From positions 1 to 64,000 of the forward strand of contig NZ_NKQJ01000016.1 in assembly GCF_002312815.1 (NCBI RefSeq): 64,000 nt of DNA. The letters are read 5' to 3'. The DNA comes from Agaribacterium haliotis. Its GTDB lineage: Bacteria; Pseudomonadota; Gammaproteobacteria; Pseudomonadales; Cellvibrionaceae. The position numbers were made by a program, and so were the translations under genes. Below are positions 19,007 to 28,623 of the stretch, piece after piece. The notes under the pieces are model-generated. The model was not told the DNA's origin and did no database searches. It worked only from the letters and a program-made list of their open reading frames with translations. Positions within the stretch are counted from its first letter, which is position 1. Each line of letters begins with the position of its first letter.

Positions 19007-21388
19007 GTGAAGAGCTTTGCTCTGAGGTGTGAAAAAAGCTGGGATGCGCTGGCGCGTTTAGTTAGTCGGCGCAGCTTGCGCTTTTACCTGCTTTTACTGC
19101 TGTGTGCAGTGCTGTGTTTGCCCGGCCAGTATGCCGCGTTAGGCGGTATCGATAGCTTGAGCCTAAACATACTGGGTAAGTTTCGCGGCGCGGAGCAAAA
19201 CGCGGTTGATATTGCCATTGTCAGTGTGCCCGATGCTACTGTGCGCCGCTGGAGCGCAGATGTCTATCACAGCGGTGAGCTGAGCTCGCTGGTGTCCAAC
19301 GTATTGCACGCATCTCAGGCGCGCCTTGCGCTTGTTTTACCGCGCCCGCTGTTTCTCGGCAGTACTGAGCTCGATCGCAGCCTGGCCGAAGGTAGCGACG
19401 AGGATAGGCGTATGCTCGCGCGCAAGCAGTATTTGCTGTCGCTGCTCGGTGATCAGCGCGTAGCACTTGGGCTCAGTTCGTGGCAGCCGGAGCTGGCGCC
19501 GGCTCATACTCAGGGCCAAGCCTATGCCTGGCTAAGATCCTGGTTTAATGCAAAGCCAGGTTGCGAGGGCAGCTGCGCGGCGCCGCTGGAGCCTCTGCCG
19601 TGGCTGCCTCTATTGCAGGCAGACCGGGTTCGGTTGTGGTTGGAGCTCGATAACGGCAGCGTGATCGCCAGTCTAATGGCGGCCATGCTTGAGTTAAACA
19701 ATAGGCCGGAGCTCGCGCTAAAGCTGGCGCCGTGGCTCGCTGACTCAGTTTTGGCGCCCTTGGCTTCGGATGCCTATATCACTGAGGGCCGTTTCGATAG
19801 CCATTCGGCTCGGGTCAGTGTGCTCAGTCTCGACGAAGCGCTGGCTGTCAGCAGTTTCCCCTCGTATGTGTTGATCGGTCCGGCGTCGCAGCTTGCGGCC
19901 TTAAAACATAGTGCCCATCAGTTATACAGTCTCAACAAGGCGCAGGCCTATGTTCAGCCGTGGTGGGCGGAGCCGCTGGTTCGGGTACTGCTACTTATTT
20001 TTGTGCTGTTATTGAGTTGCCTGGCCAGTGCCAATGCTTCACTTAAGCTGCGTTTGGGCGCCATCGCTTCGCTGCTGTTTTTTGCACTCGGCCTACAGTT
20101 CTATGCGGCGCTGGCTCTGAGCCTTTGGCTGCCGATGTCACTGCTCTTTGTTGTTGCGCTTTTGCTGCTTCCACTTTTGAGTTTGTGGCGGCTAAACCAC
20201 AGGCGCCAGCTGCGCGAGCAAGTAGCGCTGCAGCACGCGCTGAGCGACGCCAGCGATATTCTTGAGGCGGAGCACTGTATTGCCGAGGCGGTGGCGCTGC
20301 TCGCTCAGGCTCCGCGCCGGAGCAACGCTTCGGCACGTATTCAGCGCATGCTTGAAACCCTGGCAAAACGCGAGGATAAGATGGAGCAAGCGCTTACTTT
20401 GCTGAACCAATGCCTGCTCATTATGGGGCCCGATAAGCGCCTGTTGAGCTTGCGCAAGCGCCTGCGCGCCAGCGGTGCAATGCATAAGAGCCTGGCTAAA
20501 ACTCTGGTTCGGGGGCGAAGTGGCGACGGGCCAAAACCGCAGCGCCTAGGGCGCTATCAAATTAAAGAAGAGCTCGGTCGCGGCGCCGTCGGTGTGGTGT
20601 ACTTAGGTTTTGATCCGGCGATCGCGCGCAAAGTGGCGGTAAAAACTCTCGACTCACGAGGTTTTGCCGGTGAGCATTTATCCTCGCTTAAAGCGCGCTT
20701 CTTCCGCGAGGCGGAAGCTGCCGGGCGTTTGAACCACCCGAATATCGTCTCGGTTTACGATCTTGGTGAAGAGGGCGATCTGGCTTATATCGCGATGGAT
20801 TTTGTCGATGGCCAGCCGCTGTCTGAGTTTGTCAGTGCCGAACGGTTGTTACCGGTGAGCACGGTTTATCGCATTGTTTACGATGCGGCAATGGCTTTGC
20901 ACTACGCTCACGAAAACCAAATTGTGCACCGGGATATTAAGCCTGGAAACCTGATGTACAGTAATTCGCCCTACACTTTAAAAGTTGCCGACTTTGGCAT
21001 TGCACGCCTGCTTGATGCCAGCCGCACCAGCACCGGTGAGATACTCGGCAGCCCGCTTTATATGGCGCCCGAGCAGTTGCGCGGTGCACGCGTTGGGGCG
21101 ACGGCAGATATCTTTAGTTTGGGGGTGAGTTTTTACCAGCTGCTGTGCGGCGCGCTGCCATTTAATGCCGACAACCTTGCGGCGCTGACTTACGAAATTA
21201 TTCACACCAAACATCGCAGTGTGCGCCGCGTGCGCAAAGAGCTGCCGGCCAGTGCCTCGCGTATTATTAATCAGTGTCTGCAGAAAAATCCCGATGACCG
21301 CTACGCGAGCGCCGCCGAACTTGCGCAGGCTCTACGCCGGGCCATCAAGCGTGATTTTCCGGCGATGGCTAAAAAGCCCGGTTATTAA
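19007..21388 (+). CDS. membrane Ser/Thr protein kinase with CHASE2-like sensor
   Basis: A 793-residue Hanks-type kinase. One membrane helix (residues ~26-45) leads to an extracytoplasmic region of ~270 residues resembling CHASE2 (VDIAIVSVPDATVRRW near residue 67). Three more helices follow (~325-400), then a cytoplasmic helical linker and the kinase domain from ~514. The catalytic elements are complete: ELGRGAVGVVYLG, VAVKTL, HRDIKPGNLM near 640, DFGIAR near 661 and GSPLYMAPEQ in the P+1 region. The start is GTG 19007, without a strong ribosome binding site. This CHASE2-plus-kinase order differs from the PASTA kinases of Gram-positives. The neighbouring FHA and STAS genes probably form the readout. 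The signal is unknown. Confidence 0.88.
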   Translation: MKSFALRCEKSWDALARLVSRRSLRFYLLLLLCAVLCLPGQYAALGGIDSLSLNILGKFRGAEQNAVDIAIVSVPDATVRRWSADVYHSGELSSLVSNVLHASQARLALVLPRPLFLGSTELDRSLAEGSDEDRRMLARKQYLLSLLGDQRVALGLSSWQPELAPAHTQGQAYAWLRSWFNAKPGCEGSCAAPLEPLPWLPLLQADRVRLWLELDNGSVIASLMAAMLELNNRPELALKLAPWLADSVLAPLASDAYITEGRFDSHSARVSVLSLDEALAVSSFPSYVLIGPASQLAALKHSAHQLYSLNKAQAYVQPWWAEPLVRVLLLIFVLLLSCLASANASLKLRLGAIASLLFFALGLQFYAALALSLWLPMSLLFVVALLLLPLLSLWRLNHRRQLREQVALQHALSDASDILEAEHCIAEAVALLAQAPRRSNASARIQRMLETLAKREDKMEQALTLLNQCLLIMGPDKRLLSLRKRLRASGAMHKSLAKTLVRGRSGDGPKPQRLGRYQIKEELGRGAVGVVYLGFDPAIARKVAVKTLDSRGFAGEHLSSLKARFFREAEAAGRLNHPNIVSVYDLGEEGDLAYIAMDFVDGQPLSEFVSAERLLPVSTVYRIVYDAAMALHYAHENQIVHRDIKPGNLMYSNSPYTLKVADFGIARLLDASRTSTGEILGSPLYMAPEQLRGARVGATADIFSLGVSFYQLLCGALPFNADNLAALTYEIIHTKHRSVRRVRKELPASASRIINQCLQKNPDDRYASAAELAQALRRAIKRDFPAMAKKPGY

Positions 21389-21545
21389 GTGCCCGAGCAG
21401 TGGCTGGCAGAAATGCCAGGGGCTCAGGTCAAACAACTAAAACGGCCAAACGATTAACGCAATCAGCGCTTCAGTTGTTGCCGCACTTAAGCCCTTGCTA
21501 TCTCGGCCTGGGGCTTAGCGATAGCGCCGGGGCCTGGGGACAGTC

Positions 21546-23468
21546 CTAACTGATTAATTCAAAGGCGATGCGGCGCTTGTCCTGGTCTACGGAGGCTATT
21601 TTTATCTCTACTTCGTCGTTGATAAACCAGCTTTGCTCACCAACTTTTAAACTCAGGCGCTTGGCGTCAAAACTCTTTTCCTGGTCTTTGCCAAACAAGA
21701 CAAACCCCTCCAAACCGCTGTCGTCGAGTTTCACGCCAAAGCCCTGTTGAGTGACGATGCGCACCCGGCCTTTGGCGCTGTTGCCAACTTGCTTTTGGGC
21801 GTACAGGCACAGTAACCACTGCTGCAACTCTCGGTCAGCCTGGCGGCCGTTGCGCAGATTCTCGTTGAGTGACTGCAGTTGTTGTTCACTAAGTTTCGGT
21901 GCTTTGTTTCCGTTGAGTACGGCTTCTATACACCAGTGATTAAACAAGTCGGCAAAGCGGCGAATCGGTGAGCTCACTGTGGCATAAAAGTCTGCGCCGA
22001 GGCCCAGGTGAGGGCCCTGCTCGTGGCTGAGCTCGGCGCCTTGCATCAGGCGGCGCAGTGCCGGTAGATACTTGCTGCGTTCACTGTCGGCACTGAGACT
22101 TCTGTGCATAGTTTTGTGTGAGTCCAGCGTGTTGAGCTCGCCGAAGTCGAGACCCTCTTCTTTAAATAGTGCGGCAGCTTCGCCGATACGGTCTTCGCGA
22201 AAACCTTTGTGCACGGTAAACAGGCCGGCGTTGTGCTCGGCGAGAAAATGGCCGGCGGCGATGTTGCACGCAACCATGGCCTCTTCGACCAGTTGGTTGG
22301 CGCTGCTGCGTTCGCGCAGGCGGATGCTGTCGATATGGCCGCGTTCATCGAGGCTGAAGTCGTAGTCGCCGCTGTCGTCGTTAAGTAGCATGTGCTGTTC
22401 GCGATAGTTGCGGCGCAGCACGCTAATCTCTGCCAGCAGTGTTAGGTTGGCCTGCAGCGACTCGTCAACAGCGTCGCTATTGCCCCGGTCGAGAAAGTTG
22501 GCGACTTGCTCGTAACTTAACTTCGCAGCCGAGCGCAGCTTGGCTCGGCTAAAGTTGGCGCTGCTCACCTCGCCATTGGCGTTAATTTCCATGCTGCACA
22601 CGAGCGCGGGTTTGAGTTTTTCGGCTTCGAGTGAAAAGGCGTAGTGGGCAATAGCTGCGGGCAGCATCGGCACGGTACCGCCGAGTAAATAAACCGATTG
22701 CGCGCAGTTTTGCGCCTGCTCAGCGAGCGCTGAGCCTTGTGCAAGAAAGCTCGCCGGGTCGGCGATGGCAACTTTGAGTTCGTAGCCGTCGCCTTTCTTT
22801 TGTGCATACAGAGCGTCGTCCATGTCGAGCGTTGAGGCCGAATCAATGGTGACAAAAGGCAGTGCGCTTAAATCGTCGCGCTCGCCAAAATTTTCATTGG
22901 CAAAATCGTTTTGTACGGCTTCGAGCTGTTTGCTGTGTTCTTCGCCACTGCGGTAGTTCAAATCGTACTTGGCTTTGATGTATTTGTGTTCAATAAAGGC
23001 GTCGTCGGGCTGGCCTATACGAAATAATATGTTTGCCTGGGCGCGGCCGTCACGCCACGGGTGGCGGGAAATCTTGGCGATAACAAAATCGCCTTCTTTG
23101 GCGCCTTTGCGCTGCTGCGGTGGGATAAAAATCCAGCGACTAAAATCGCGGCCGCCAGGCACAACAAAATGGCCTTTACCGCGAACGCGGTATTGGCCAA
23201 CAAATTTGCTCAAGCCCGGCTCTTGCAGCTTTTCTAGTTCAGCTTCGAGTTTGCCTTTGGCGTTTTCGTTTAAGCTGACCTGAACCCGGTCTCCAGGTAA
23301 AACGCGTTCCATTTTTTCCGGGGCTAAAAACGCGTCGCGGCCGTCGTCGCAGCGAACAAAACCGAAACGGCCGGAGGTGGCGGCAACCACTCCTTCGGCG
23401 TAGTCCTTGGTGGCTTGAATATCGGTTTTCAGTTGCGATAGGGCTGCAAGCGCATTGGGGTCTAACAT
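21546..23468 (-). CDS. rnb: RNB family 3'-5' exoribonuclease (RNase II-like)
   Basis: The enzyme degrades single-stranded RNA from the 3' end. The RNB catalytic motif is TIDSASTLDMDDALYA near residue 205, whose four aspartates match those of E. coli RNase II. Cold-shock-type OB folds occupy the first ~180 residues (GRFGFVRCDDGRDAF), and a C-terminal S1 domain begins near 560 (GRVRIVTQQGFGVKL). SSPIRRFADLFNHW is the usual RNA-clamping segment. At 640 residues it matches RNase II (644) rather than RNase R (~800), so rnb is preferred over rnr. It converges on the kinase gene and lies upstream of trmL's 3' end with a 200-base gap. Confidence 0.88.
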   Translation of the reverse strand: MLDPNALAALSQLKTDIQATKDYAEGVVAATSGRFGFVRCDDGRDAFLAPEKMERVLPGDRVQVSLNENAKGKLEAELEKLQEPGLSKFVGQYRVRGKGHFVVPGGRDFSRWIFIPPQQRKGAKEGDFVIAKISRHPWRDGRAQANILFRIGQPDDAFIEHKYIKAKYDLNYRSGEEHSKQLEAVQNDFANENFGERDDLSALPFVTIDSASTLDMDDALYAQKKGDGYELKVAIADPASFLAQGSALAEQAQNCAQSVYLLGGTVPMLPAAIAHYAFSLEAEKLKPALVCSMEINANGEVSSANFSRAKLRSAAKLSYEQVANFLDRGNSDAVDESLQANLTLLAEISVLRRNYREQHMLLNDDSGDYDFSLDERGHIDSIRLRERSSANQLVEEAMVACNIAAGHFLAEHNAGLFTVHKGFREDRIGEAAALFKEEGLDFGELNTLDSHKTMHRSLSADSERSKYLPALRRLMQGAELSHEQGPHLGLGADFYATVSSPIRRFADLFNHWCIEAVLNGNKAPKLSEQQLQSLNENLRNGRQADRELQQWLLCLYAQKQVGNSAKGRVRIVTQQGFGVKLDDSGLEGFVLFGKDQEKSFDAKRLSLKVGEQSWFINDEVEIKIASVDQDKRRIAFELIS

Positions 23469-23669
23469 GGGGTCAGCTGTCTCAGTAAATCAGAAAGGCG
23501 GCGATTTTATCAGGTAAGCGCCGCCGCTGTATGTAGCTCAAGTTGCAGTTTTCGTCGACAAAGCGCTATTTGTGTTTGATTTTTAAACAGAGTCGTCGGG
23601 CTGTTTTACACTTGGTACAAAAGTTTTAGTTTGGCGTGTACGTAGCTATGTCGCTTAATGTATGCTCGC

Positions 23670-24140
23670 TTAAATTGCGCCGCGGTAGTCGAGCTGGCGC
23701 CAGGCCTCGTAGACAAGCACTGAGCAGGCATTGCTCAAATTCATACTGCGGCTACCCTCAAGCATGGGGATACGCAACATATGTTTTGTCGAGCAGTGTT
23801 CTAGAATGTGCGCGGGTAAACCGCGGCTTTCCGGGCCAAAGATAAAGTATGCGTTTTGTTCAAAGTGTGCTTGGCTGTGATTAATTTGGCCTTTCGTTGT
23901 CAGAGCCCACAGGGCTTCAGGCTTTTCGTTGTCGAGAAACGCCTGCCAGTTTTGGTGGCGCACGATGCCGGCCCACTCTCCGTAGTCGAGACCGGCGCGG
24001 CGCAGGCGCTTGTCGTCAAGTTCAAAACCCAGCGGCTCGATAACGTGTAGGCGGCAGGGGGTGTTGGCGCAGAGACGGATAATATTGCCCGTGTTTGGCG
24101 GGATTTCCGGCTCAAACAAAACGATGTTAAACAGGTGCAT
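23670..24140 (-). CDS. trmL: tRNA (cytidine/uridine(34)-2'-O)-methyltransferase
   Basis: TrmL is a SPOUT methyltransferase that adds a 2'-O-methyl group to the wobble base of tRNA-Leu isoacceptors. The family hallmarks are [19 protein letters not shown] at the start, FGPESRGLP in the trefoil-knot SAM site, and RIPM followed by [14 protein letters not shown] at the end. The ATG at 24140 gives 156 residues, equal to the E. coli enzyme. A longer reading to 24233 adds 31 residues with no family match. It is transcribed divergently from the msh locus. Confidence 0.95.
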   Translation of the reverse strand: MHLFNIVLFEPEIPPNTGNIIRLCANTPCRLHVIEPLGFELDDKRLRRAGLDYGEWAGIVRHQNWQAFLDNEKPEALWALTTKGQINHSQAHFEQNAYFIFGPESRGLPAHILEHCSTKHMLRIPMLEGSRSMNLSNACSVLVYEAWRQLDYRGAI

Positions 24141-24293
24141 TGTTTGGCTAAGGGCCTTATTTTGAGTAACAAAAACGAATTGGTGTGCTAAGAGCCTATA
24201 ATATATAGGTTTAATGAGGCTTTGCGGCCACAATAATTATAAAACGTAGATCACTGAGGAAAACTAGTAAGATGCGCTTTATGGGAAACGCTC

Positions 24294-25208
24294 GTGAACT
24301 GGTTGACTAAATTTTCACGCCCTCGAGGGTGGCTTGCGGTTGAGCTCGGCTCTGAGTATGTGAGTTTTGCGCTTGCCCGTGCCGGCGAAAGCAAACTGCA
24401 TAAGCTCGCCTGTATGCGCTGTGAACAGGGCAGCAGTTCCTGGCCGTCACTGCTTGAAGACTATGTTAATAAACATCAGCTTGCCGGTTACCACTGCCGC
24501 TTGGTGCTGCGCGCAAGTGATTATCAACTGTTGTTAGTTGAGGCGCCAGAAGTACCTGAAAATGAGCTGCGCGAAGCGCTAAAATGGCGTGTTAAAGAGC
24601 TGCTGCAAAGCAGTGTTGAGCAAAGTGCTATCGATGTATTTACTCTGCCCGCCGGCATCAGCCGCAGCGGTAAAACCATGGCCTACGTGGTTGCCGCAGA
24701 ATTGAGCTTAATTAAATCGCTGATTGAATTGACAAAAAACGCCGATCTCGAGCTCGATAGTATTGATATTGAAGTGTTGGCGCTGCGCAATTTATTGCAG
24801 CTAAAGGCACTTGAGCGCGGTGCGGCGCTGGTGCGCTTACATCAGGGCGCCGGCGAAGTAAGTATTTATCGCGATGGCGATTTGTATCTGTCGCGCAACT
24901 TTAAGGTTGATTACGGCGCCGGCCTGCTCGATGAACTCCCCGCTGAGCAACTAGCCTTAGAAATTCAGCGCTCGCTCGATTATTTTGAGCGACAAATGGG
25001 GCAGGCGCCGCCGGGTATTTTGTATTTGTGTGGCGAAGGCATAGGCCCGGAAAAAATTAGCGAGGAGCTAAAACGTTCACTTTCACTGCCGGTGGCCTTT
25101 CTCGATTTAAGTGAGGAGCTTGGTATCGATAGCGATGAGCTTGATGAGGGCTTGTTACAGCTTTGTCTCGGAGCCGCTGGCGGTGCGCTGCGGGAGCAGG
25201 CGAGTTAA
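24294..25208 (+). CDS. mshI: MSHA biogenesis protein MshI (PilM-like)
   Basis: A 304-residue actin-fold protein of the PilM type, cytoplasmic, forming the inner platform of the pilus machine with the next two products. WLAVELGSEYVSFALARAG at the N-terminus is the phosphate-1 region of the PilM fold, and NFKVDYGAGLLDE near residue 202 is a later fold element. The start is GTG 24294. It is the first gene of the msh run; mshH, which precedes mshI in Vibrio, is absent. The next gene begins on the base after the stop codon, so the two are surely co-transcribed. Confidence 0.85.
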   Translation: MNWLTKFSRPRGWLAVELGSEYVSFALARAGESKLHKLACMRCEQGSSSWPSLLEDYVNKHQLAGYHCRLVLRASDYQLLLVEAPEVPENELREALKWRVKELLQSSVEQSAIDVFTLPAGISRSGKTMAYVVAAELSLIKSLIELTKNADLELDSIDIEVLALRNLLQLKALERGAALVRLHQGAGEVSIYRDGDLYLSRNFKVDYGAGLLDELPAEQLALEIQRSLDYFERQMGQAPPGILYLCGEGIGPEKISEELKRSLSLPVAFLDLSEELGIDSDELDEGLLQLCLGAAGGALREQAS

Positions 25209-25829
25209 ATGCAAAATATTAATTTGTATTTACCCGAACTAAGGGTAAAAAAGGAGTGGATGACGGCGCACACCGCAGCGCTGTCGTGTCTGGGTTTTGT
25301 GCTGCTGCTATTGCTGGTGTCTATCGTCAACAGCCATCGCCTGCAAGCGTTAAAAAAAGATGTGGTGATGCTTGAGCACCAACAGTTGCTGGCCGAGCAG
25401 CGCTTGCAAAGCGTTAAAGATCGCGGTCCGATCGGCAATAGTTTAAAGCTCGACAAACAAATCGATCAGTTAAAGCTGGACATCAACAGCCGTTTACTGG
25501 TTCAAGACCTGATTGAAGGTCAGAGCCTTGGCAATGACAACGGCTTTTCGTCACGCCTGCAAGGCCTCGCTCGTTTTAGCAGTGAAGCTTTAAGTCTCGA
25601 TCGTTTTCGTTTTACCGGTGGGGCTTCGCTGATTGAAATGAGCGGTGTGTGTACCAAGCCTGAGCTGTTACTGGCGTATCTTGCCGAGCTGCAAAACGAT
25701 AGCGCTTTTGTTCAATCTGCTTTTGGTTCGCTGAGCATCGCCGAGAAAAACAGCCAAAAGCGTTTTGATTTTTCCCTGGGTTACGAGCCGCTGATGAGCT
25801 CGAAGGAAGATGGGGGGGCGCAGCGGTGA
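25209..25829 (+). CDS. mshI2: MSHA biogenesis protein MshI2 (PilN-like)
   Basis: A 206-residue bitopic inner-membrane protein. A short cytoplasmic start (MQNINLYLPELRVKK) contains the NLY/L motif by which PilN-type proteins grip the PilM-type partner. One membrane helix follows (residues ~20-40), then a coiled coil and a periplasmic ferredoxin-like domain. The ATG follows the mshI stop without a gap. A run of seven Gs at 25812-25818 lies near the 3' end, just before the mshJ start. The overlap with mshJ is GTGA, a sign of translational coupling. Confidence 0.8.
   Translation: MQNINLYLPELRVKKEWMTAHTAALSCLGFVLLLLLVSIVNSHRLQALKKDVVMLEHQQLLAEQRLQSVKDRGPIGNSLKLDKQIDQLKLDINSRLLVQDLIEGQSLGNDNGFSSRLQGLARFSSEALSLDRFRFTGGASLIEMSGVCTKPELLLAYLAELQNDSAFVQSAFGSLSIAEKNSQKRFDFSLGYEPLMSSKEDGGAQR
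25812..25818 (+). repeat. G7 homopolymer in mshI2
   Basis: Seven Gs inside the reading frame, four codons before the stop and eight bases before the mshJ GTG. Slippage would change the last residues of MshI2 and the coupling to mshJ. Confidence 0.9.
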
Positions 25830-26521
25830 AAGCACTGTGGTTGAAATACAGCGACGCGTTTAATCTGCGCCCACTGCGCGAACGTTTGCTGATAGCACTT
25901 TGTATATTGGCTTTTGTTTATGTCTGCTGGGAACTGCTGATCTATTCGTCGATCAACAGCGAAAATAAGAAACTACAACAGCGTTTCAGCTCCGCGGAGT
26001 CGGCCTTGGAGCGGCTGACTCAAGAAGAAAAAATCTATACCAAGACCTTGATGAATAACCCCAATGCGCTGAAACAAAAACAGGTGTTGGAGCTTGAGAG
26101 TAAACTTCAAAACCTGGATCAAGAGCTTGCTGAATTAAGCGTTGGCCTGGTTCAGGCGCGAGAGTTACCGCAGATTATTCGCTCGATGTTGCAAAAACGC
26201 GAAAAGTTAAGCCTGCTTGCGATGCAAGCACTGCCGCCCCAGCGTTTGAGCTTTGATACCGCCAAAAACACTGACAGCGACGCCGACGAAGATGAAAAAC
26301 CTGAATTAAGCGCCAAACCTGTCGGAGTGTTTAAACACAGCGTGCGTTTTCGTTTAGAGGGCTCGTATTTTGAGCTGACAAGGTACTTACAGGAGCTTGA
26401 GCAGGGCGACTGGCAGTTTTACTGGTCGAGTTTGGCCTACGAGGTGACCTCGTGGCCAACAGCAATGGTTGAGCTCGAAGCCTATACCCTGTCTACTCAG
26501 CGGGGCTTTATCGGTGAATAG
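25826..26521 (+). CDS. mshJ: MSHA biogenesis protein MshJ (PilO-like)
   Basis: A 231-residue inner-membrane protein with one helix at about residues 21-40, a coiled coil (residues ~45-115) and a periplasmic domain. This is the plan of PilO, which pairs with PilN to form the alignment complex. An acidic linker near residue 150 (SDADEDEKPE) precedes the C-terminal domain. The start GTG 25826 overlaps the previous stop as GTGA. The 3' end overlaps the mshK start by eight bases. Sequence identity to known MshJ is not visible by eye; the call rests on topology and position. Confidence 0.78.
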   Translation: MKALWLKYSDAFNLRPLRERLLIALCILAFVYVCWELLIYSSINSENKKLQQRFSSAESALERLTQEEKIYTKTLMNNPNALKQKQVLELESKLQNLDQELAELSVGLVQARELPQIIRSMLQKREKLSLLAMQALPPQRLSFDTAKNTDSDADEDEKPELSAKPVGVFKHSVRFRLEGSYFELTRYLQELEQGDWQFYWSSLAYEVTSWPTAMVELEAYTLSTQRGFIGE

Positions 26522-26879
26522 CTATTTCTTCCGCGCATTATGTATCTGTGTTTGTGCCACTGCCGCGCCAGGGCAGAGCCTTGCGAATACGACTTTGAAT
26601 ACTAAGCCGGTTTCAGAAGTCGCTGGCGAGGCGCTGCGCGATCCGACCAAACCGCTATTTTACCGGGCCGCCAAAGCCAAGCGGCAAACATTTAATTTGC
26701 AGGCGACCTATGTGCGCGCGGATGGCAGTAGCGCGATTATTAATGGCCGCCATATTAATCGCGGACAAACAATAGCTGGTTGGACTTTGACGCGTGTTGA
26801 ACGCAACCGCGTTGTATTGACGTCGGCGGGTGAAACTCGCGTATTAAATTTGAGAAATAAAGTGATCAGTGGCGGCTAG
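26514..26879 (+). CDS. mshK: MSHA biogenesis protein MshK (PilP-like)
   Basis: A 121-residue exported protein. The first ~23 residues form a signal peptide (YFFRALCICVCATAAPGQSLA). LRDPTKPLFYR follows, the usual DPT/P start of the PilP/GspC-type homology region that touches the secretin. QATYVRADGSSAIINGRHI continues this domain. GTG 26514 is chosen because it overlaps the mshJ stop and begins the signal peptide; an upstream TTG at 26469 would bury it. It is likely a periplasmic link between MshJ and the MshL secretin. Confidence 0.8.
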   Translation: MNSYFFRALCICVCATAAPGQSLANTTLNTKPVSEVAGEALRDPTKPLFYRAAKAKRQTFNLQATYVRADGSSAIINGRHINRGQTIAGWTLTRVERNRVVLTSAGETRVLNLRNKVISGG

Positions 26880-26904
26880 CTCTGCCTAACAGGCGCTAAT
26901 GTGA

Positions 26905-28617
26905 ATGATGGTTAACAACGTGAATAACAGAAAAATGCTAAAAAAACGGCTGCCGGTGTTTGGCGTATTGTTGAGTGCGCTGATATTGGCTGCGTGTATG
27001 AATCAGCCAATCGGCACCACAACGGCAGATAAAGAATACGAGGCGTTTGTCGACGAACACCAAAACAGCGAGCTTGAAGTACCTGCCCAGATTGATCAAG
27101 CGCTGCTTGATCACGGTGCCGAGCAGCCGGTCGCCGCTTCGCAAAAAGCGCGCTTTGATGTCAGTGTCAACCGTGTGCCTGCGCGCCTGTTTTTTGTAAG
27201 TTTGGTCAGTGAATCGGGTGAGAACGTTGTTGCCCACCCGGATATAGAGGGGCAAATCAGCCTCGACTTACGCAACGTTAGTATCGATGAAGTGCTCAAT
27301 GTTGTGCGCGATGTCTACGGCTACGAATACAAGCACGCCAATGGTATTTACACTATTTATCCGCGCACTTTGCGCACTCAGGTCTTTCCTATTAACTACC
27401 TCGATGTGCAGCGTGTCGGCGTAACCGATACCAGTGTACTCATCGGCAAGATCACTTCGAATTCTTCCGGTTCAAACAACAGCAGTGGCAACTCGTCATC
27501 CAATAGTGGCAACAGTGACGACGGCGGCGCTAATTTGCTCAGCTATCTCGGTTTGGATGATGGCCAGGGCAACTCCGGGCAGGAGGACTTAACGCCGGGT
27601 ACGCGTGTGCAAACACTCAACACCACCGATTTTTGGAGCGGTTTGCAAAAAACCTTGGTGGGCATTATTGGTGGCGAAGATGAGGGCCGCTTTGTTATGA
27701 CTAATGCCCAGGCTGGCATCGTCGTTGTCCGAGCCTTGCCGTCTGAGTTAAGCACAGTGCGCAGTTTTCTCGAAGAGAGTGAGCTAAGTGTTCAGCGCCA
27801 GGTTGTGCTTGAGACCAAGATACTCGAAGTGCAGCTGAACGATCACTACGCCAGTGGTATTAACTGGGGTGCGATAGGTGGTGCTTTGGCCGTAGAGCAA
27901 ACGATTAGCGGCATTGGTGATATGGGCGAAGTGATTTTTGGCGGCGCCGGTCAGAGCGAAGTGCTGTTTTCATCAGTGCTCGGAGTCACAGATATTACCA
28001 AGTTAATTGATTTGCTTGATCAGCAGGGCGATGTGCAAGTGTTGTCGAGCCCGCGTATTTCTACGGTCAACAATCAGAAGGCGGTGATTCGCGTTGGTTC
28101 GGATGAGTTTTTTGTTACCGGTATTTCCAACTCTCAAACCACCAGTGCAGCGACTGTAAGCAACACGCCGGAAATTGAACTGAGCTCGTTTTTCAGCGGT
28201 ATCAGCCTCGATGTAACGCCGCAGATTGCCGAAGATGGCGATGTGATTTTGCATGTGCACCCGATCGTCAGCAAGGTTCAGGATCAAATTAAAGATATTG
28301 AAATCAGCGGTGACAATTTTTCTTTGCCGCTGGCGCTACGCGATGTGCGCGAATCCGATTCCATTGTTCGCGCTGAAAGTGGCCAAGTGGTTGTGCTCGG
28401 TGGCCTGATGCAAGAAACCACACAGGAGGTCAGTACCGACCGGGGTTTTCTCGCTAGTATCCCTATTATCAACGTCTTTTTTAAACACGAAGAAAAGCGC
28501 CTGTTGAAAAACGAGTTGGTTATTCTTATGCGGCCTATCGTGATTGAAGATGGATCGTGGGAAGAGTTGGTGTCCGAAGGCCGGAGCACTTTTGATTTTG
28601 GCGGCCGAAGTCAATAA
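26905..28617 (+). CDS. mshL: MSHA secretin MshL
   Basis: The outer-membrane pore for the pilus, 570 residues. A lipoprotein signal ends in LILAAC, with the acylated Cys at 31, so the secretin may reach the outer membrane as a lipoprotein. An N-terminal secretin/STN-type domain (~75-150) and an N1-like domain with a Ser/Asn/Gly-rich loop (residues ~190-215) come next. The C-terminal secretin barrel (~290-560) includes VLETKILEVQLNDHYASGI and VLSSPRISTVNNQKAVI. ESGQVVVLGGLMQE is the late secretin motif. Consecutive ATGs at 26905 and 26908 are both possible starts. mshM begins six bases after the stop. Confidence 0.93.
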   Translation: MMVNNVNNRKMLKKRLPVFGVLLSALILAACMNQPIGTTTADKEYEAFVDEHQNSELEVPAQIDQALLDHGAEQPVAASQKARFDVSVNRVPARLFFVSLVSESGENVVAHPDIEGQISLDLRNVSIDEVLNVVRDVYGYEYKHANGIYTIYPRTLRTQVFPINYLDVQRVGVTDTSVLIGKITSNSSGSNNSSGNSSSNSGNSDDGGANLLSYLGLDDGQGNSGQEDLTPGTRVQTLNTTDFWSGLQKTLVGIIGGEDEGRFVMTNAQAGIVVVRALPSELSTVRSFLEESELSVQRQVVLETKILEVQLNDHYASGINWGAIGGALAVEQTISGIGDMGEVIFGGAGQSEVLFSSVLGVTDITKLIDLLDQQGDVQVLSSPRISTVNNQKAVIRVGSDEFFVTGISNSQTTSAATVSNTPEIELSSFFSGISLDVTPQIAEDGDVILHVHPIVSKVQDQIKDIEISGDNFSLPLALRDVRESDSIVRAESGQVVVLGGLMQETTQEVSTDRGFLASIPIINVFFKHEEKRLLKNELVILMRPIVIEDGSWEELVSEGRSTFDFGGRSQ

Positions 28618-28623
28618 CCGACT

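Noticed and set aside
24192-24207. Near palindrome CCTATAATATATAGG between trmL and mshI as an operator
   Set aside because: The symmetry is imperfect and arises from overlapping AT-rich -10-like sequences; no paired -35 is clear on either strand.
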